From assembly GCA_025084515.1 (NCBI GenBank), contig JAJAGP010000239.1, positions 47,383 to 111,382 of the forward strand: a DNA stretch of 64,000 bases, in the 5' to 3' direction. This document shows, piece by piece, positions 49,972 to 60,639 of the stretch. The first letter of the stretch is position 1, and the number at the start of each line of letters is the position of its first letter. The notes under the pieces are model-generated. The model searched no databases, was not told the DNA's origin, and worked only from the letters and a program-made list of their open reading frames with translations. Source of the stretch: Ancistrus triradiatus (taxonomy: Eukaryota > Chordata > Actinopteri > Siluriformes > Loricariidae). A program made the translations under genes and the position numbers.

Positions 49972-51490
49972 CAGTGGTGCTTGAAAGTTTGTGAACCCTT
50001 TAGAATTTTCTATATTCCTGCATAAATGTGACCTAAAACATCATCAGATTTTCACACTAGTCCTAAAAGTAGATAAAGAGAACCCAGTTACACAAATGAG
50101 ACAAAAATATTATACTTGGTCTTTATATTTATTGAAGGAAAATGATCCAATATTTACATATTAGTGAGTGGCAAAAGTATGTGAACCCTCTAGGATAGCC
50201 AGTTCATTTGAAGGTGAAATTAAGAGTCCGGTTTCAATCAATGGGATGCCCAATCAGTTTTGAGGGGGCCCCTGTTGTTAAATTTTAAGAAGGAACGGGA
50301 TCTAATCAAAGTCTGCTCTCACAGCACAATGTTTTGTGGAATTGTCATCAATGGCAAACGACAAAGGAGATTTCCTGAGGATCTCAGAGAAAGAGTGTTG
50401 TGCTCATCAGGCTGGAAAAGCAAAAAACCATCTCTAAAGATTTTTGGGACTCCACTTTCCACCAATCCAACAGTCACCCTCCCCAGGAGTGGCCGACCGA
50501 CAAAGAATAAACTCCAAGAGTGAAGGCGTGTATAGTTGGTGAGGTCACAAAGGACCCCAGGGTAAACTTCTAAGCAACTGAAGGCCTCTCTCACAATTGG
50601 GGCTAATGTTAATGTTCAATGTGAGTTCCCCAATCCAGAAGAACACTGAACAACAATGGTGTGCATGGCAGGGAGAGGTCCTGCAAGGAGATCCCATGCC
50701 TCCTCCAAAATACGTGGACGAGCAAGAAAGGCTATTGAGAATGTTTTGTGGATTGGATGAAAACCAAAACAGAAACTTTTTGGTTTAAAAAGACAAGCGT
50801 TATGTTTGGAGAAAGGAAAACACTGCATTCCAGCAATAAGAAACCTCAATCCATCTGTGAAACATGGTGTTTGGAGTAATCTGGTTTGGGCCTGTTTTGC
50901 TGCAATCTGGGCAGGAAACCGGGCTTGCCAATCGTGATGGAACAATGAATTCTGAATGATATCAGAGATTCTAAAAAGGAAATGGTTCCAGGACAATATC
51001 TGTCCCATGAACTGAATTTCCCAAGAGGAAGGTGGGCCCATGCAGCAATACAACCGCCCCCCCCCCCTAAGCCACAAGCCGTTCTAAAACCAAAGAATGG
51101 TTAACGACGAAAAATAAAAGTTTCATGGTTTTGGAATGTTGGAATGGCCAAGTCAAAGTCCCTGACCTTAATCCACGGGAAATTTTGTTGAAGGAGCCTG
51201 GAAGAGCGAGCAGCTAATGTGGAGGAAACCCACCCACTATCCCAGAGCTGAAAGCTGTTCTGTACGGAGGAATGGGCTAAAATTTCTCCAAAGCCGGGTT
51301 TGTGGCAGGGGACTGACCAACCAGTTACGGAAAACGTTTAGGAAGGGACAGGAAACGTTTAGTTGCAGTTATTGCTGCACAGGGGGGTCACACCAGATAC
51401 TGAAAGCACAGGGTCACATACTTTTGCCACTCACTAATATGTAATATTGGATCATTTTCCTCAATAAATAAATGATCAAGTATAATATTT
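49972..51490 (+). mobile_element. Tc1/mariner element, nearly full length (family T1)
   Basis: The element begins CAGTGGTGCTTGAAAGTTTG right after a TA target dinucleotide (49,970-49,971). A long left terminal repeat runs to AAAGTATGTGAACCCTCT (about 50,175-50,192). The inner part of the right repeat is present in inverse form from GGGTCACATACTTTTGCCAC (about 51,411) to AGTATAATATTT (51,490), where the similarity stops, so the outer ~130 bases of the right end have been lost. Inside is a decayed transposase in plus orientation. It is the most complete mobile element in the window but cannot transpose by itself. Confidence 0.93.
50351..51410 (+). pseudogene. Tc1-like transposase pseudogene (family T1)
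   Basis: The likely ancestral start is ATGGCAAACGACAAAGGAGA at 50,351. The N-terminal helix-turn-helix is readable in pieces (GATTTCCTGAGGATCTCAGA, CATCAGGCTGGAAAAG), followed in another frame by VTLPRSGRPT, the GRP motif between the two DNA-binding subdomains. Catalytic parts are visible at nucleotide level (CTTTTTGGTTTAAAAAGACA, CATCTGTGAAACATGGTGTT, GGTTTGGGCCTGTTTTGCTG, CAAGTCAAAGTCCCTGACCT), but at least several frameshifts and a poly-C insertion (51,055-51,067) break the frame. The family protein is about 340-350 residues. No intact frame here is longer than 100 codons. Confidence 0.92.
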
Positions 51491-51494
51491 AAAC

Positions 51495-51959
51495 ATATTA
51501 TTACATGGGAATAAAATAATATTCAGGAAGTACGTTGTGTGAGTATTTTTTTTTAAACCATAAAAACCTGAAAAAAGTACTGATTCTAAATTTATAAATC
51601 AATAAAACAATGGTGATAATTGATATATAGACATAATAAAATAATATTCAGGGATGAAACCTAAAACTAAACACAAAACACAAACAAAAACTACACAATC
51701 TCTGTGATTATCTAAACAAAAAAAATGAGTTTCTGAACTAAATTACACATTAAATAGTAATTAGAGACCTAACACCAGTGGATCGGTTTCTTAAACTCAA
51801 AAACAATTTTTTGCGCCGCTGGTTATCGGTGCTATGAGTCGCGTGTTTGACCCGCAGCCCGCCAAGAAGAAACCTGTCACGATTATCTAAGCACAAAGTT
51901 AAAATTATCACAAAGATAAAAATATCACAAAGCTCTTCAACACTATCTTCTAACACCAT

Positions 51960-52006
<47 letters not shown>

Positions 52007-52140
52007 CCGTGCTGGGCTTCTAAGAGAAGAAAGAGATTTAATAAGACAGTTCACAAACAGAGCTCGTTAAAACAGCTGATGATTAACGAAGGAGAAGTGG
52101 ACAAAATAACAGAAACACTAAAACATTAGATTAATAGGAA
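51495..52140. other. AT-rich DNA and a (CA)n run
   Basis: Mostly AT-rich with a (CA)n at 51,963-52,004. Part of 51,590-51,690 repeats AATAATATTCAGG words. No gene. Confidence 0.5.
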
Positions 52141-52144
52141 GGAG

Positions 52145-52315
52145 AAAAGGAGGCGTGGCTTCTGAATCTGTCTTAGCAAAGGAGGCGTGGCTTCTGTACC
52201 TGCCTTTCCCAATAAAGAGGGTGTGGTTTCTGTACCTGTCTTAGTGAAGGAGGCGTGGTGTCTGCATCTGTCTGTCCCAGTAAAGGAGGCGTGGTTTGTG
52301 TACCCGTCTGATTGT
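52145..52315 (+). repeat. AAAGGAGGCGTGGCTTCTG minisatellite
   Basis: About five units of 33-37 bases with the consensus AAAGGAGGCGTGG(C/T)TTCTG and TACCTGTCTTAGTG. The GGCGTGG word is CACCC/KLF-like, but it recurs because of the tandem structure. The frames through it are artefacts. Confidence 0.9.
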
Positions 52316-52545
52316 ATTGTACCTACCGAATCGTGTCCCCACCCCCTGACCCCCTGTGGTGGGCGGGAGCTGTCACAGCTCGTTACTCTCTGCCTCTCCA
52401 CTGAGCCTCCATTTGGTCGTCTCTAATTAGGAAGGCTTCTGAGTGATGCGTACTGAATATACATGTGAGAGCAGATGCTGGCTCCGGCTAAACGAACACA
52501 CACACTGCTGGCATGCAGATTAGCATACGGCACGCTTCAGAGTCA
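52316..52545. other. Unassigned DNA
   Basis: Low-copy sequence with no recognisable gene or repeat. Confidence 0.4.

Positions 52546-52620
<75 letters not shown>
52546..52620. repeat. (CA)n microsatellite
   Basis: About 36 uninterrupted CA units, one of the longest dinucleotide runs in the window. Confidence 0.97.
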
Positions 52621-52623
<3 letters not shown>

Positions 52624-52703
52624 CTGAACAAATCCCTCTGTAAATCCTGCAGGAATCCAGTTTACTTTTCTGTGACATCTTGAACTTAATTGTAGTTCAG
52701 CGA

Positions 52704-52704
52704 G

Positions 52705-52774
<70 letters not shown>

Positions 52775-52808
52775 ATTCAGAAGGTCAGGATGGAGGTCAA
52801 TAAGGAAA

Positions 52809-52854
<46 letters not shown>
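52704..52854. repeat. (TG)n, (GA)n and (TG)n compound microsatellite
   Basis: TG run (52,704-52,728), GA run (52,729-52,771), about 40 bases of low-copy DNA and a second TG run (52,811-52,854). Confidence 0.97.
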
Positions 52855-52855
<1 letters not shown>

Positions 52856-52899
52856 GTGCTCATGCAAAAACATAAAATAGGAGTGTTACAAGAATGGGC

Positions 52900-54130
52900 A
52901 AATGATTCGGTACGTGGAATCTGTAAATGAATCTAAGTGATTGAGTACACACATGTACATGTAAATGATTCAGTAAATGAATCAAAGTGATTCAGTACAT
53001 GTACATGTAAATAATTAGTAAATAAATCAGTAATTTAATCAGTAAATTAATAAATAAACAAATCTTTGAATGAATCTGTAAACCAATTGTTAAACAAATA
53101 ATTACATTAATCTTTAAATGCATTTTTAAAAGAATCAGTAAACAAATCAGTACATGAATCAGTAAATGGATCAGTAAGTTAATTAGTAATTAAATCACTG
53201 AATTAATTTGTAAACTAGTAAATGGTTCAGTAAATGAATCCTTAAACAAGCTAGTATTTCTAAAAATAAAATTGTAATTCAATCAGTAAAATAATTAGTA
53301 AACAAATCACTCACTTAATCTGTAAGTACTTAATTAAAAGAATGAGTAAAGGAATCTGTACATGAGTTAATAAATAAATCAGTAAAAAATGTATAAATGA
53401 ATCAGTAAGCTACGTTGTAAACAAATCATTAAGTGAATCAGGAAATTCATTATTAAACAAATCAGTGAATCTGTAAACTGTAAATTATAATTCATAAACG
53501 AATCAGTGAGCGGATCGGTAGCCTAATTAGTAAACAAATCACTAAATGAATCTGTATATTAATCAGTAAGTTAGTTAGTAAACAAATCAATAATGAAATT
53601 ATCAAACAAAGAAGGCCGTGATTGGCTGGGAGAAACTTTCACTCTAAATCAGTGAGTCAGTGTTTCCTGCCTTGTTCAGTGAATCATTTATTCATGGTCA
53701 TGACTCATTCTGTCAGTGAGTCAGTGCTTGAATCAGTGAATCATTTGATGGTGACAGAGATTCTCTCCTCAGTCACTATGAATTAGTTTTTGAATCAGTG
53801 AATCGTTTTCTGTTCTGTCTAATTTGGTGATTCATTTGATCATGTGACTCAGTGTTTGATCATGTCTGAGATTAACTTTTTCTTCTTGTACTTTGAGTCA
53901 GGGTTTGAATCAGTGAATCATTTGGTCCTGACAGAGATTTGTTTCTGTCTTTAGACTTTCCTTTTTTAAATGAATGAATCATTCAGACATGCTGATGTTC
54001 GTTACTGTTATATTTGATGACTATCATTAAGTTCATGTGTAAGTTAACTCTTCTCTTATTCAGTGATTCAGTGAATTGGTGAATCATTCTCCTAAGATTC
54101 AGGTGTTGGAATACACACCTGAAATGTATT
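52900..54130. repeat. Degenerate TGAATCA/AATCAGTAAA array
   Basis: The left part (to ~53,620) is built of AAATCAGTAAATGAATCAGT-like words with short irregular period. The right part (53,640-54,110) is built of GTGAATCATTTG and GTTTGAATCAGTGAATCATT phrases. The heptamer TGA(A/C/G)TCA is everywhere. It matches the arrays at 56,480-57,620 and, inverted, at 3560-4150. Confidence 0.85.
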
Positions 54131-55790
54131 TATTATTTGTTTTATTTATATAAAATAAAACAACTCTTTTAAACAAGGTTTAGTAAAAATTACTAGACAT
54201 AAAACTGATCAGGTTGTTTATTTGTGATCTTTATTTGATGTGATGATGTGAAACTAAATGACTCCTTTAACCAAATGGATTCAAATGACTCATCTTAGAC
54301 AACTAGACTAATTTAATTGGACTAACTCATTAAATATAAATAAGTGTAAATATCTATGATATTAAACATATTGTCTATTATAATGGGAAAACAATATTAT
54401 ATTATTAAAAAAAAAAAAAGAAAGTCATAGCTTGTAGATTGGAGTGAAGGAATGAAGAATGGTTTTCTTTATAAAGTGCATCTGCTCTTCATGCTCTGTT
54501 TTCCATTATGACTTATTTAAATACAATAAATGCGCTCTGTACCATAAACATTTCAACCCTGTGATGAGAGAAGAGACACGACGGCTGTATAAATATTAAT
54601 GAACGTTATGAATATGAATGAAGGCACTGACAGAGCCGCCTCGAGTTACATCAGAGAGAAGATAAAATATGCAGCGTTTATTTATTCTGAATGACACCTT
54701 CTTTCCTTCTTTTTTCTTTAACTCAATTTCTTTAGAGAGAAGGACAATGAGAGGATCACGGGTGTTATATGATCCCAAAAATCCGGGTGAATCTCCAATG
54801 ACTGTTTTTTATTTTGTACAGAGTCACGGAAGAAAATAATTCTGGAACTGATTACAGATCTGTAATTGTTTTCACAAACAAAAATCACTTTTTCTCTAGT
54901 TTATTGCAGGCTTCTTATTAATTAGATTTTTGATTACAAAAATAGATAAAACAACAATTTAAAGTATTTGTTTTCAATTAATATCTTTATTTAATATCTT
55001 TCATTGTATTTATGTATACAAACCAACAAGACAAAGTATTTTTATTTAATATTTTTCAGTGTATTTATTTTTTTATTTTTTTATTTATTTAGACTTCATC
55101 TAATAGTAAAATTAAAAATAATTGTATTTGTTTACAGCTAAAGAAATAAGAATAACATTTTTTTCATGAGGACTTTTTTAAAAATGTACACACAGAACAC
55201 AAAATTAAAATTTTAGCTTCCAACATTTTGTGCCTTTTTAAATAAAAATATTTAATCAATAATTAAATTATTATTACCATTACTAATACTAACAATAGTA
55301 CAAATAAATACTATAATAATGTATTTGGATATGCAAAATAATTAATTAATAATTAATCAATAATTAATTAAATGCACAATAATTAATTAATAATTAAATC
55401 TAGCAGTTTCTGATTTTAATCATATAAAATAAATAGTTATTATTATTTTTTTGTTGTCTAGAGAAGGTATTTTACAGATTTTGGTATTACATTTAATATT
55501 TCTTTATTTTTATTTTATGATAAATCAATTCAAATAAACCATTACTAAAATATGAAAATTTTTAAAATAATTTTGGAAATCAAGCAGTTCATGATTTTAA
55601 TAATTGTAATGAATTTAGATTAAATAAAATATTAAATAAATATTATTATATTTTGTTGTCCAGAGAAGGGCTTTCACAGATTTCAGTATTACATTAAATA
55701 TTTTTATTTATTTTATGTTAAATCAAGGAAAAATAAACCATTAGTAAAACAGATATTTTGTTTGATAAATGAATATTTTAAGACACATTT
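54131..55790. other. AT-rich domain
   Basis: About 1.6 kb of AT-rich DNA. In 55,250-55,740 words such as ATAATTAATTAATAATTAA and two copies of a TTGTTGTC(T/C)AGAGAAGG word (55,451 and 55,654), each followed by TTTCACAGATTT-like DNA, show an internal duplication of about 200 bases. No gene. Confidence 0.55.
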
Positions 55791-55845
55791 TCTTTCCTCC
55801 GTACATCATCGTCATCTTTCCTTGCTTTTTTTCTTTGTCCTGTAG

Positions 55846-56009
55846 GCCTGAGACTTTTTGTGATCGCCTCGGTTCTCGTTCAGGTTCCTCGCAGAAAGAA
55901 CAAAGTTCTCATGAGGATTCGGAGCTTCCTCACGTTACATGACCTTTCTCCTGACGAGGATAAACTGCAGATTTCGGGTTGGTGCCCCCTGCAGACAGCA
56001 GGACAATGA
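55846..56009 (+). other. Possible terminal exon after a good splice acceptor
   Basis: A polypyrimidine-rich stretch (TTTCCTTGCTTTTTTTCTTTGTCCTG) ends in TAG at 55,843-55,845. From 55,848 a frame of 53 codons is open up to TGA at 56,007-56,009, including VPRRKNKVLMRIRSF and LSPDEDKLQIS. A second frame from 55,847 is open for 31 codons and ends in a hydrophilic SSHEDSELPHVT tail. Neither matches a family I recognise. The exon is CpG-bearing and lies between AT-rich domains, so it stands out. It may still be chance. Confidence 0.2.
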
Positions 56010-56480
56010 GGGATTATAAACATCTGAAGATGAGGACTTCACTCACCTGCAGGGGATAGAGCTTAAATCCAATCTGCTCACACCGACTTAGGATAAAAGT
56101 TTAGCAAGCCCTGGTTAAATGACATGTTTTGTTAACGCTACCTCTTTTAAAGAAAAAAAAGAAAAAGAAAGAAACACACACTGGAAGAAAAACCTCCAGT
56201 ATTTTTGTAAGAGCAAATATTTGCCCGGGGGTTCGCAAACTTTTGCTTAAAACTGTCTTAACTGATTCAGAATAAGTTCATGTGACACCAAGTCAGAATT
56301 AATAAAGTAAAGTTAATAAAGATGACACGTTAGGGTTAGTGTTTGAGTCTGGCTTCATACCGTTAGCCCAACTTTATTTCTTTATTTCTTTATTTATTGT
56401 TTGTAAAATTTACTTTTCATGGTTCACATTCTGATTCAAAAACATTCTATAAATATATAATGTGTACTTCGTTATCTGCA
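56010..56480. other. Unassigned DNA
   Basis: AT-rich to mixed. GGGGTTCGCAAACTTTTGCT at about 56,228 is transposon-end-like. No gene. Confidence 0.4.
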
Positions 56481-57620
56481 TTATAACGATCTGTGTATGG
56501 ATTCAGTGAGTCATTTAGCCCTGACACAGACTTTTCCCTATTTGTTCAAAGAGCTACTTTCTGAATCAGTGAATCATTTGAACATGACTCTGATCTGCTT
56601 CTGCTTCAGTTACTCATGAACAAATATATAGAAATAGTTTTATTATAAATTTATTTCACCTCTTACTTGTTTAGTGAATCAGTGTGTGAATCTGCGAATC
56701 ATTTGTTACAGAGATTTGCTCCTTTGTTGTTCAGAGAATCAGTGTATGAATCAGTGAATTATCTGGTCACAGCCAAGATTCGATCCTCTCTCTTTAAAAG
56801 ATTCAGTGTTTCTCTCAGGGAGTCATTTATGACTTTTGATTCAATCCTTTCTTATTGCAAAATTCAAGGTTTGGCTCAGAGAATCATTTATAAAAGAGAT
56901 TCTCTCGTCTTTCTTTTAGTCAGTGTGTGAATCGTTGAATCATTTACAACACAGATTCACTGCTCTTTCTTGCAGTGAATCTGTGAATAATTTGAGAGCT
57001 TTGCTCTGCTATTGTTCAGGTATGAATCAGTGAATCAACTTGTCACAGCAAAGATTCCCTCCTCTCTCATTAAAAGATTCAATGTTTGACTCAGAGAGTC
57101 ATTTATGACTTAGATTCCATCCACTCTCAATCAAAGATTCAGTGCTTGAATTCAGTGAACTCATTGAGTCATTTGTGGCTTTCGATTCAGCCTTCTCTTA
57201 TTACAAGATTCAGTGTTTGACTCAATTAATCATTTAGAAATCTCTCATTTAGTGAATCATTGTATGAATCATTTATAACAGAGCTTTGTTCTTCCCTCAT
57301 TAAAAGATTCAGTGTTTGAATTCAGTGGAGTCAGCGAATCATTTTTGACTGAGATTCATTCATTCACTTAGGGAGTCATTTAGAAGACGACACTGTAGGA
57401 AGGAAAATTGCAGTGAAACATATTGAGGTTCTAACTGAGATTCTCTCTCATTAAATGATTCAGTGTTTGACTCAGGGAGTCATTTATCACTGACATTCAC
57501 TCCTTTCTCCTACATAAAGTCTGTATTTGAATCATGGAATCATTTGAACATGACCAAGACTGACTTCTGTCTGCGTCGATTTTCTGCTCTGTGAATCAAT
57601 GAATCAGTGAATCGTTCTTT
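56481..57620 (+). repeat. Degenerate TGAATCA array, second block
   Basis: Longer phrases repeat here: AAAAGATTCAGTGTTTGACT, CAGAGAGTCATTTATGACTT and GATTC(C/A)(C/T)TCCTCTCTCATT, which together form a unit of about 60 bases. Units near 56,790, 57,065, 57,200, 57,300 and 57,450 are best preserved. Frames over it are artefacts. Confidence 0.85.
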
Positions 57621-57769
57621 TGTAAGTTTGAGGTACAGACTGAGATACGTTTCGTGAGTTAAGACATCAGCAAAACATGGAACTGGACACAGAGTGCAGG
57701 AGAATGATGAGTAAAAACACACTTTAATAAAGACAGAAAGTTTACCTTTATTTAATTTTTTCCCTGTCT

Positions 57770-58070
57770 TCATTAGCGCGTTCGCTTCAGCCGTGTCAGG
57801 AACTCGACCCGCGGTGCGTAATAACCTCGTTCAGATATCTAAAGGCCTTCATTGCTGTCGTTACCATAACGTGTTTTTTAGCGAGGTTTCCCCGGCGGAA
57901 AAAGGAAAATCCTGTAATTAGGGGCGAATCGGAGGCGTGCGGTGCATTGTGGGAACTCCCTCCAACAGCGTTGCATGCAAATGTCAGCGCACACGCCTCG
58001 TAAACACGCTACGATGTTTTATTATCTTCAGCTGCGCCAGTCGGAGAGAGACGTATTTATGCTCTGAGCT
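57770..58070. other. CpG-bearing low-copy island with octamer and RBPJ-like sites
   Basis: The segment is not repetitive and is CpG-rich. It contains an ATGCAAAT octamer (57,975-57,982; POU-factor site) and GTGGGAA (57,949-57,955; RBPJ-like), as well as TGTAATTAGGGG, a homeodomain-type word, at 57,913-57,924. No coding frame. This is typical texture for a conserved developmental enhancer, but conservation cannot be judged here. Confidence 0.3.
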
Positions 58071-58199
58071 TCAGACACAAAGCAATAAACCATTCTAATG
58101 TTTCATAAACGCACAACACGACACGCTCCTGATACACAACTCACCACAGGCTGATTCTCTAACTGTTAGTACTGCGGTTATCTTACATTAGGACTGCGT

Positions 58200-58445
58200 T
58201 TACTGCAAACAGAGGGTTAAAACTGTACGCAAAATGTTCTGTTCGATTAAACAACGGAGAGAAAATGTTCCTTTTTATTTCTGAAGAATAGCAATTCAAA
58301 ATAACATGTACTTCTCTTTTATAAAAGTTTAAACAAAAATAATCTTTAGTCTACTACAATTAAAAGTAATTAGAAGGAGTGTTAACCGTGATATGGAAGC
58401 GTGATGCCCTCTGGTGTTCAAAAAATGCAATTGCATATTAACTCA
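58200..58445 (+). repeat. Dispersed repeat Y, copy 3
   Basis: This copy matches 49,560-49,860 as described there, ending with GATGCCCTCTGGTGTTCAAA and AATGCAATTGCAT. It has an insertion of ~90 bases in the middle relative to the other copy. Confidence 0.65.
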
Positions 58446-58624
58446 ACCAGAGCTTCAACCTGGATGGAACCCGGAAGCTCCGCAATGACAAAGAGGCACC
58501 ACGCCCTCAACCCACCACAAGGGGGCGTTATGCCGTTACAAACTGACATCCAAACCTCACCTCACCTCAGGATTTTATTGTACAATGTAAAATTTTAAAG
58601 CGCTATTAATCAAAACACCATAAA

Positions 58625-59500
58625 CCTCCAAACTGGGGCTGGAACAAGATGAACCCTCAGTTTTGCTCACTTATGGAATCCCCTGTTTCTAAACCAAAAT
58701 CCAGAGAAGAAACTAATCAGGAAACCAAACTCTGAGGAAAAACCAAATGCAGACAGAAAATCTAAGTATGAAGTGGACCAGAAAGAAAAATCTTTCAGGC
58801 AAAGATTTTTTGCATGAAAAAAAAAAGTATAGAAGAACCCAATTCCCACGCCCAAGCCAAGTCCTGAGAAGAAATCTGAGACAAAGTCAGATCATTATGA
58901 GAAACCAAACTTTGACTTACTTAAGCAGGTCAGAAAGGAAAATCTGAGTTTGAGAAAGTCTGAGAAAACTTGACAAAACCGAGAAAAAAACGGATTCCCA
59001 AGACCTAGATAAGAAACCAAAACTTGGAAAACCTATATGAACCCTCATTTTGCTCGCCTATAAAACCACCAGTTTCTAAACCAAAATCCTGAGAAGACAC
59101 TAATCCCTAAGCAAAATAAAAAATCCAGAGATGTAACCAAATGCAGAAGGAAAACCAAAGTTTGAAATGGATGTCCTCAAAGCAAAATCTTAGAAGAAAC
59201 TGAAGTCTGAGGAGAAACCAATTCCCAAGACCAAGAAAAAGAGACCAAAACCTGGAAAAAAGTACATGAACCCTCATTTTTATTCACCTATAGAACCACC
59301 AGTTTCTAAACCAAAACCAGAGGGTAAACCAAACCTGAGAAAACAACAAACTTGAGAGAAGAACCCATTCCCAAGACCTAGCCAAGTTCTGAGAAGAAAC
59401 CTTAAATAAACTCAGACAAATATAAGAAACCAATCTCCGAAGAACTTGAACCTAGGAAAGAAACCAAATGCTGGGAAAAGTATATGAACCCTAATTTTGC
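58625..59500. repeat. GAAACCAAA-type minisatellite, block 1, with larger units
   Basis: Short words (GAAACCAAAC, CTGAGAAGAAACC, AAACCAAAAT) recur continuously. A larger unit begins TGAACCCTCATTTTGCTC followed by CCACCAGTTTCTAAACC and recurs near 58,651, 59,037, 59,267 and 59,485 (spacing about 386, 230 and 218 bases). The plus strand is A/C/G-rich with few T, so Lys/Asn frames and their Phe/Leu antisense frames are artefacts. Confidence 0.9.
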
Positions 59501-60635
59501 TCGCCTGTATAACAAGCAGTTTCCTTGAAATGTAAGAAGAACATCTGTGTAGACAAACGTCCAAATTGGGGCTGAAAAATTTATGTGAAAGTTGTTTTCA
59601 AAAGCAGGAAGACCCTCCACGATGAGCAGCATTTTAATAAAATGTGAGACGAACATCTGTGTAGACCAGCGTTCAAGTTTCAACTGGAAAAGTACCAGAT
59701 TTTGTTTTTAATAGCTGTTAGATCATCCTTTACACAGAATGATATCTCCATGAGGACTTTTGGATCATTCTGGGATTGAGCGGACTGCGTCGTATCACCT
59801 GGGTTCATTTTGGAACGTGCTTTGGCATGTTTTTTTCTTGTTGTTCCACCTTGAGGTTCTCCTCTATCATTTCTTCATATGGATCAGAGCTTGTTGTTTT
59901 GGTTTGGTCCAAACGCAGCATTCCACGACTTCTCTGATCTGTCTGTGGAGCAGTGTCTGAGAAGCATCGCAGAACATCTTTATCAAGTTTTTTTTAGATT
60001 TTAGCCGCTCGTTTCACCGTTCGTTATCCAAGAAACGAGGATCTCATAGATTTTCCAGACTGGGTTGTAAATGATTAATCGCTCTGTCCAATAAAGACAT
60101 GAAACATCCGTTTATAACTTGATATAAACGTAGGCAAAACGCCTTTCTTTGTTATGAATTGGACGGAGATCAGACTGCATTTTATAAGGAATTAATCCGT
60201 TCCATGGCGAAGGGATCACAAACTTTTTCTGTGCCGTGACCCTAACGCAATGCACTCGTCTCCCAGCGCTGCACATGTTGCGGAACATAAATTCGAGCGT
60301 TTGGGACGGCGCCTGGCCTGGAGGAACGCAGAAATAAACACTCTATTGTTCTGCAGGAGAAATATGGATCCAATAAACAAGGGCAGCGTTTTTTATCTCT
60401 GCCTCTCTGTATGCTGGTGCTCGAACCCCAAAGCGACGCCGAGTCTTCTTCTTTTCTTCTTACGCGCGTCCCCAAGGAGCAACTCGCACCGTGTCTCAGC
60501 TCGGCTGCTAATATCATTTCGTATCGATTTCTTGTTGACCTCCTAGAGAGCAGTGTATCATCCAATAATGCTGGCAGTAATGGACTTCACACAGCCTCCT
60601 AATCAAGTAACTCGCCTTCCATCTCTCCCCCTAAA
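59501..60635. other. Low-copy insert between the two minisatellite blocks
   Basis: GTAAGAAGAACATCTGTGTA and AAAATGTGAGACGAACATC show a short duplication (59,535-59,570 and 59,640-59,672). 60,240-60,560 is CpG-bearing low-copy DNA with overlapping ~100-codon frames on both strands without domains. This 1.1 kb is clearly not minisatellite and interrupts the array. Confidence 0.5.
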
Positions 60636-60639
60636 CTCT

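Noticed and set aside
50260..51077. Separate small genes suggested by 60-150 codon frames on both strands
   Set aside because: They are pieces, or antisense shadows, of one decayed Tc1 transposase.
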